A DNA stretch of 46,366 nucleotides from an uncultured Collinsella sp. (GTDB lineage Bacteria; Actinomycetota; Coriobacteriia; Coriobacteriales; Coriobacteriaceae): assembly GCA_959605475.1 (NCBI GenBank), contig CAUHFS010000011.1:1-46366 (forward strand). The letters are read 5' to 3'. Positions 42,234 to 46,366 of the stretch are shown here, piece by piece (within the stretch, counting starts at the first letter, position 1; each line of letters starts with the position of its first letter). The translations under genes were made by a program, and so were the position numbers. Under the pieces are notes generated by a model. That model was not told where the DNA came from, made no database searches, and saw only the letters and a program-made list of their open reading frames with translations.

Positions 42234-42266
42234 ATCGTATTAAAGATGATTCTCATTCTCAATAAT
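42234..42266 (-). promoter_or_regulatory. Candidate promoter of the NCS2 operon with a Fur-like site
   Basis: On the minus strand TTGAGA (42257-42262) and TACGAT (42234-42239) are 17 bases apart. The spacer and the -35 overlap TTGAGAATGAGAATCATC, which contains two GAGAAT hexamers and resembles iron-regulator (Fur/DtxR) boxes. A start near 42227 would give an 80-nt leader. Confidence 0.4.
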
Positions 42267-42330
42267 AATTTTTTGTTATCAGACTATTCTTCAGCTGAGA
42301 TAATGCATTTCCGCAGGTCAGGAAAGTGTC

Positions 42331-42365
42331 TGGTCAAAATAGCATCTAACTTTTCTTTTGGTCAA
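42331..42365. promoter_or_regulatory. Direct TGGTCAA repeats upstream of the second YheO-like regulator
   Basis: TGGTCAA occurs at 42331-42337 and 42359-42365, 28 bp apart. A third copy on the minus strand (42147-42153) touches the NCS2 start codon. They could bind the divergently encoded regulator. The rest of the 42147-42497 gap shows no gene. Confidence 0.35.
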
Positions 42366-42497
42366 CCGTTTACCGCCAAATTCCTACCGTTCGTCTGTAT
42401 TACGCAATGTACCTGCGGATATACGAGATGAAGAGTAGCGTGTTACCATGAGAAAAAATTGTTATGAACCTTCCGATTTCACCCAAAGGAGTTGCCC

Positions 42498-43154
42498 GTG
42501 AACGAGACTGTACGTCGCTTTTTGCCGATGGTCGATTTCCTGGAGCAGATACTCGGTAAGAACAGCGAGATCGTCCTGCACGATTTCTCGGATCCCGACC
42601 ACGCCATCGTCGATATTCGCAACGGCATCGTGAGCGGCCGCAAGGTCGGCGGTCCCGCCACCGATCTGGCGCTCAAGATCATGCACGACGCCAAGTATCG
42701 CGACCTGCCGTTTATTACGGGCTACGAGGGGCGCGGCGCCGGTGGCAAGACGCTGGAGTCAGCGACGTACTTTATCCGCGAGGATGACGAGATCGTCGGT
42801 ATGCTCTGCGTCAACACCGACCTCTCGACCGTACGCTCCATCAACGCCATGGCGCAGCAGCTCATGGCGTGCTTCGACGCAGCGCCGACGCGCACGGAGC
42901 CCGCCCCTATCGAGGTCGAAAGCCTTTCGGAGTCCACCCAGGAGCTCATCGACCGCAGCATTGCCGAGTTGCTGAGCGCGCGCGGGCTGGATGTAGCGTC
43001 GCTTGGTCAGAGCGACCGCGTGGACGTCATTCGCCACCTCAACGGCAACGGGGTGTTCATGCTCAAGGGCGCCGTGGCCTGCGCTGCCACCGCGTTGGGC
43101 ATCTCGGAGCCCAGCGTGTACCGCTACCTGCAAAAAGTCCGCAAGGAGGGCTAA
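42498..43154 (+). CDS. YheO/DauR-family PAS and helix-turn-helix transcriptional regulator, copy 2
   Basis: The 218-residue protein has the YheO PAS domain (LGKNSEIVLHDFSDPDHAIV, SGRKVGGPATDL, TYFIREDDEIVGMLCVNTD) and a C-terminal helix-turn-helix (SDRVDVIRHLNGNGVFMLKG, then ATALGISEPSVYRYLQKV). The start is a GTG at 42498 (MNETVRRF) with AAAGGAG six bases upstream; a TTG at 42492 would overlap that site. It is divergent from the NCS2 operon, paralogous to the regulator at 26675, and probably controls the purine genes. Confidence 0.92.
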   Translation: MNETVRRFLPMVDFLEQILGKNSEIVLHDFSDPDHAIVDIRNGIVSGRKVGGPATDLALKIMHDAKYRDLPFITGYEGRGAGGKTLESATYFIREDDEIVGMLCVNTDLSTVRSINAMAQQLMACFDAAPTRTEPAPIEVESLSESTQELIDRSIAELLSARGLDVASLGQSDRVDVIRHLNGNGVFMLKGAVACAATALGISEPSVYRYLQKVRKEG

Positions 43155-43195
43155 CGAGCAAAATGGAGCGCGGCTCCACAAGCGATTCGTCACTT

Positions 43196-43237
43196 GACAA
43201 AAGACCCTGCAGCTCGCACGCGCTGCAGGGTCTTTTT
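43196..43237. terminator. Bidirectional terminator between the regulator and ridA
   Basis: A perfect 13-bp stem AAGACCCTGCAGC / GCTGCAGGGTCTT (43201-43213 and 43222-43234) is flanked by AAAA on the left and TTTTT on the right, serving the convergent genes on both sides. Confidence 0.92.
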
Positions 43238-43266
43238 GCATGTCATGTTTAGTTGTGGTCAACGCC

Positions 43267-43644
43267 TTAGAGAGCGGCGACGACCTCGATTTCGACCAGA
43301 CCGCCAGCCGGAAGAGCGGCAACCTGGAAAGCGCTGCGCGCGGGGAACGGGGCCTCGAACTTGGAGGCGTAGATCTCGTTTACGGCAGCGAAGTCGGCAA
43401 TGTCAGCCAGGTAGACTGTGGTCTTGACGACATCGGCAAAGGTGGCGCCGGCAGCGGTCAGCAGGGCCTCGACGTTAGCAAGGGACTGCTTGGCCTGGGC
43501 CTCGACGCCCTCGGGCATCTTGCCAGTTGCGGGATCGATGCCCAGCTGGCCGGACAGGAACACCATGTTGCCGGTCTGGATACCAGGGGAATACGGGCCG
43601 ATGGCTGCGGGTGCGTTATCGGAAGACACGACGGTCTTGCTCAT
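43267..43644 (-). CDS. ridA: RidA family enamine/imine deaminase
   Basis: RidA hydrolyses reactive 2-aminoacrylate and related imines made by PLP lyases. The 125-residue protein starts MSKTVVSSDNAPAAIGPYSP and contains SGQLGIDPATGKMPEG, VVKTTVYLADIADFAAVNEI and the catalytic-arginine segment PARSAFQVAALPAGGLVEIE. AAGGAG lies six bases before ATG 43644; an in-frame start at 43797 adds unrelated sequence. Diaminopropionate ammonia-lyase (ygeX) produces aminoacrylate, so RidA fits the pathway as a detoxifier. Confidence 0.96.
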   Translation of the reverse strand: MSKTVVSSDNAPAAIGPYSPGIQTGNMVFLSGQLGIDPATGKMPEGVEAQAKQSLANVEALLTAAGATFADVVKTTVYLADIADFAAVNEIYASKFEAPFPARSAFQVAALPAGGLVEIEVVAAL

Positions 43645-43942
43645 GTTTTTCTCCTTACAAGTAAAAGGGAACGGGAGCGCGGCGTTCACACCGGGAGGCA
43701 CAGTTCGGTCTGAACACCGCGCTTGATTGGGATAGTACTCAAGGTTTCCGCGCGATGCAAGATTATTATCACGTTGCGAGAATGTTTTATCGCCCAACGG
43801 TTTCCCCGGACCGCTGAACGGTTCTCATGTGAAGCAGCCAGTCCAAGCTGCTGAAGACTTTATCCCGCTTAGAGCACGGGCATCGCCTGCCGCGACGGCA
43901 CCACTATACTTTTGATTATCTGAGCATTTTGAAAGGCAGGAT

Positions 43943-46366
43943 ATGACCGCAACCGCCAGTCGAACCACCAACCGCAGACCCGAGCTTTTGGCGCCCGCCG
44001 GAGGGCCCGAGCCCTTTGCCGCCGCACTCGCCGCCGGGGCAGACGCCATCTACTGCGGCATGGGCAGCTTCAACGCACGCCGCAAGGCAACGAACTTTAC
44101 CGACGAGGCCTTTGAGCAGGCCTGCCGCGCTGCACACCTGGCCGGCTCGCGCGTCTACGTCACGGTCAACATCGTCATCAAGCAGTCCGAAATGAGCGAT
44201 GCACTGCAACTCATCCATCGCTGCTCCACGCTGGGCGCCGACGCCTTTATCATCCAAGACTGGGGCCTGTTCTTTGAGGTCAAGCGCGCGATGCCCGGCA
44301 TCGAGACACACATCTCGACCCAGGCGAACATCCATGACGACCGCGGACCGCTTTGGTGCCGTGAGCAGGGCGCCGACCGCGTGACCCTCTCGCGCGAGCT
44401 CTCCATTGACGAGATCGCCGCCATCCACGACGCCGCGCCCGATGTTGACCTGGAGGTCTTTAGCCACGGCGCCATCTGCTTTTGTTACTCGGGCCTGTGC
44501 CTGCTGTCGAGCTTTGCCATGGCGGGCCGCTCGGCCAACCGCGGCATGTGCGCTCAGCCCTGTCGCCTGCCTTACGAGTTGATCGACGAGAACGGCCGCG
44601 CGCTCTCCCCTGCCGGTCGCGAGCGCGCTCTATGCCCGCGCGACACCAACACTTCGCAGCTCGTTCGCCGTCTGTATGACGCCGGCGCCGCATCTCTCAA
44701 GCTCGAGGGCCGCATGAAGGCGCCCGATTACGTGTACTCCATCGTCGATGTGTATCGTCATCAGATTGACGATATGCTGGCCGATGTTTCGACCTCTAAG
44801 GACGAGGAAGCCGCCCGTCAGCGCCAGCTCAAGCGCTGCTTTAACCGTGACTTTACGCACGCCTATCAGGACGGCACCTCGGGCGACGAGATGATGAGCT
44901 ATGAGCGTTCCAACAACCGCGGACAGATCGTGGGCACGGTGCTGGGCAGCCGCCCGGCCAACCGCGATGTGCGCGGCCTCAAGCCCGACGACCGCCGTCG
45001 CCGCGCCGCCATCGCCCGCATTGAGCTGTTTGAGCCCGTGGGCAAGGGCGACCTGCTGGAGCTTCGCCACGATAACGAGTTTGACCAGTTCCTGACCACC
45101 ATTGCCGCCGATGATGCCGCTGCCGGCGATGTTATCGAGTGTCGCGTGCCCCGTAGCATGCCCGAGGGCTGCCGCGTCCGCGTGATTCGCAGCCAGCGTG
45201 CCATCGACGCCGCCGGCGCCGCGCTCAAGCGCGATGTGCTGCGCCGCCGCGCTGTTGATGTGTCCGTCGTGGCGCGCCTGGGCAAGCCGTTTACTGTCAC
45301 ACTCACCTGCTGTGACGACCCCGCGCTCACCGCCACCGCCACGGGCTTCACCGTCGAGGCCGCCAAGACCCGCGCCGTCGAGGCATCCGATCTGGTTGAG
45401 CACGTCGGGCGCATGGGCTCCTCTCCCTTTGAGGCCGCGAGCTTTGACGTGGCCCTCGACGAGAGTTGCGGCATGGGCTTTTCCGCCGTGCACAAGGTGC
45501 GCGCCGCCGCTTGTAAGGCGCTGGAAGAGGCCATTCTGGCACCGTACGAGGAGCGCGCCCGCACGCTCGAGCTACCGGCGATTGTCAACAATGATTCCCG
45601 CCCCGCGCCCGAGCACTACCGCGATGAGCCGCAGATCTGCGCTACCGTCACCTCGCTCGAGGCCGCCGAGGCCGCTCGCGCGGAGGGTGCAACGCGCATC
45701 TACATGACCACCGACGCGCTCGAGGCTGTCGGACTCTCCCCTGCCGATGCATTTGAGCAGGGTATTGTGCCCGCACTCGACGAGGTCTGCCGCGCCGTTG
45801 ACCACGTCCGCGTTGACCCATGGGTTGTTGCCGGCGCCACGGTCGCTATTGGCAACATCTCTGAGCTTGCCCTGGCCGCCCAGGTTGGCGCCACGGCCGA
45901 GATTCGCTCTTGCCTGCCGGTGCACAACACGCCCTGCATGGAGGCGCTTGCCGAGCGCGGAGTCGGTGCGTTTTGGCTCTCGCCCGAGATCACGCTCGAC
46001 GAGATTGTCTCGCTCGGCGCCGCCGCGCCCGCGGCTCTAGGCATCACCGTCTTTGGCCGCCCGCGCGTCATGACAAGCGAGCATTGCATTCTGCAGGTTG
46101 CCAACGGTTGCATCCACGATTGTGCCAGCTGCCGCCTGCGTGCCCGTAAGCTCTCGCTCAAGAATATCGACGGAAAGGTCATGCCCGTCCGCACCGACAT
46201 CCACGGCCGCTCTCGCCTGTACGACGCCTACCCCATCGACCTCACACCGCAGGTTCCACAGCTGCTCGACGCCGGCGTGCGCCGTCTCATGGTGGACGGA
46301 ACGCTGCTCGAGACGGATGAGGTGGGCCGTGCCGTCGCCCGCGTCCGTCGCGCCGTCGAGGCTGCG
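43943..46366 (+). CDS. U32-family peptidase/hydroxylase-like protein, 3' end outside the window
   Basis: From ATG 43943 (AAAGGCAGG upstream) the frame is open for 808 codons to the right edge, so the end is missing. It has ELLAPAGGPEPFAAALAAGA, the U32 signature EVFSHGAICFCYSGLCLLS, RGMCAQPCRLPYELIDENGR and SLKLEGRMKAPDYVYSIV. Towards the visible end CIHDCASCRLRARKLS adds a second cysteine cluster. The extra C-terminal length recalls the larger U32 proteins. It is similar to the partial gene at 1-1936, so they are paralogues. A TATACT word near 43910 may be its -10 box. Confidence 0.92.
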   Translation, partial: MTATASRTTNRRPELLAPAGGPEPFAAALAAGADAIYCGMGSFNARRKATNFTDEAFEQACRAAHLAGSRVYVTVNIVIKQSEMSDALQLIHRCSTLGADAFIIQDWGLFFEVKRAMPGIETHISTQANIHDDRGPLWCREQGADRVTLSRELSIDEIAAIHDAAPDVDLEVFSHGAICFCYSGLCLLSSFAMAGRSANRGMCAQPCRLPYELIDENGRALSPAGRERALCPRDTNTSQLVRRLYDAGAASLKLEGRMKAPDYVYSIVDVYRHQIDDMLADVSTSKDEEAARQRQLKRCFNRDFTHAYQDGTSGDEMMSYERSNNRGQIVGTVLGSRPANRDVRGLKPDDRRRRAAIARIELFEPVGKGDLLELRHDNEFDQFLTTIAADDAAAGDVIECRVPRSMPEGCRVRVIRSQRAIDAAGAALKRDVLRRRAVDVSVVARLGKPFTVTLTCCDDPALTATATGFTVEAAKTRAVEASDLVEHVGRMGSSPFEAASFDVALDESCGMGFSAVHKVRAAACKALEEAILAPYEERARTLELPAIVNNDSRPAPEHYRDEPQICATVTSLEAAEAARAEGATRIYMTTDALEAVGLSPADAFEQGIVPALDEVCRAVDHVRVDPWVVAGATVAIGNISELALAAQVGATAEIRSCLPVHNTPCMEALAERGVGAFWLSPEITLDEIVSLGAAAPAALGITVFGRPRVMTSEHCILQVANGCIHDCASCRLRARKLSLKNIDGKVMPVRTDIHGRSRLYDAYPIDLTPQVPQLLDAGVRRLMVDGTLLETDEVGRAVARVRRAVEAA

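Noticed and set aside
1..46366. tRNA, rRNA, tmRNA, phage or insertion-sequence genes
   Set aside because: I looked for clover-leaf patterns, rRNA motifs, transposase and integrase motifs on both strands and saw none I could support.

Overview
The window is GC-rich chromosomal DNA from what looks like a Coriobacteriia member, most likely Collinsella-like. I infer this from the ribosomal protein types, the anaerobic selenium/purine gene set and the codon style. No database search was possible. It has no rRNA, tRNA, CRISPR-Cas, transposase or phage genes.

Layout. (1) 1-7147: a U32-family protein cut by the left edge, a divergent class A penicillin-binding protein, argR, a family 2 glycosyltransferase and truA. 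(2) 7174-16898, all on the minus strand: a translation block read as rplE-rpsN-rpsH-rplF-rplR-rpsE-rpmD-rplO-secY-adk-map-infA-rpmJ-rpsM-rpsK-rpsD-rpoA-rplQ, then truA. It is the distal half of the spc operon plus the alpha operon. Upstream of rplE, where rplX, rplN and rpsQ would be expected, lies an unrelated metabolic gene, and a plausible promoter precedes rplE. (3) 17224-26397: xdhC-type gene, yqeB, divergent yqeC, hydantoinase, mocA, ygeW, ygeY and ygeX. (4) 26675-32170: a YheO/DauR-like regulator, two genes of unknown function, a DEDDh exonuclease, and a winged-helix/PD-(D/E)XK-like gene bracketed by two arrays of 62-bp palindromic repeats. (5) 32770-43644: an operon for an NCS2 transporter, SsnA, YgfK, a polyferredoxin and a fused selenium-type xanthine dehydrogenase, then a second YheO-like regulator and ridA. 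(6) A second U32 gene runs off the right edge.

Sections 3 and 5 together resemble the yge/ygf/ssnA/xdh locus of Escherichia coli and the related purine and uric-acid breakdown clusters of gut anaerobes. The likely flow is: NCS2 imports a purine; the selenium/molybdenum hydroxylase acts on it, with electrons passing through the polyferredoxin and the flavin/Fe-S protein YgfK; SsnA, the hydantoinase, YgeY, YgeW and YgeX open and dismantle the rings and the diaminopropionate-type intermediates; MocA, YqeB, YqeC and the XdhC-like protein mature the molybdenum-selenium cofactor; RidA removes the enamine/imine products expected from YgeX. No FAD subunit, carbamate kinase or guanine deaminase is present here.

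The most unusual non-coding structure is the pair of regular palindrome arrays (30683-30945 and 32191-32660) around the nuclease-like gene. Two related 3'-end hairpin elements (17140-17206 and 19919-19999), a 118-nt hairpin between ygeX and ygeY, paired operator-like dyads before ygeX, and a possible minus-strand small RNA near 30.4-30.6 kb also stand out.
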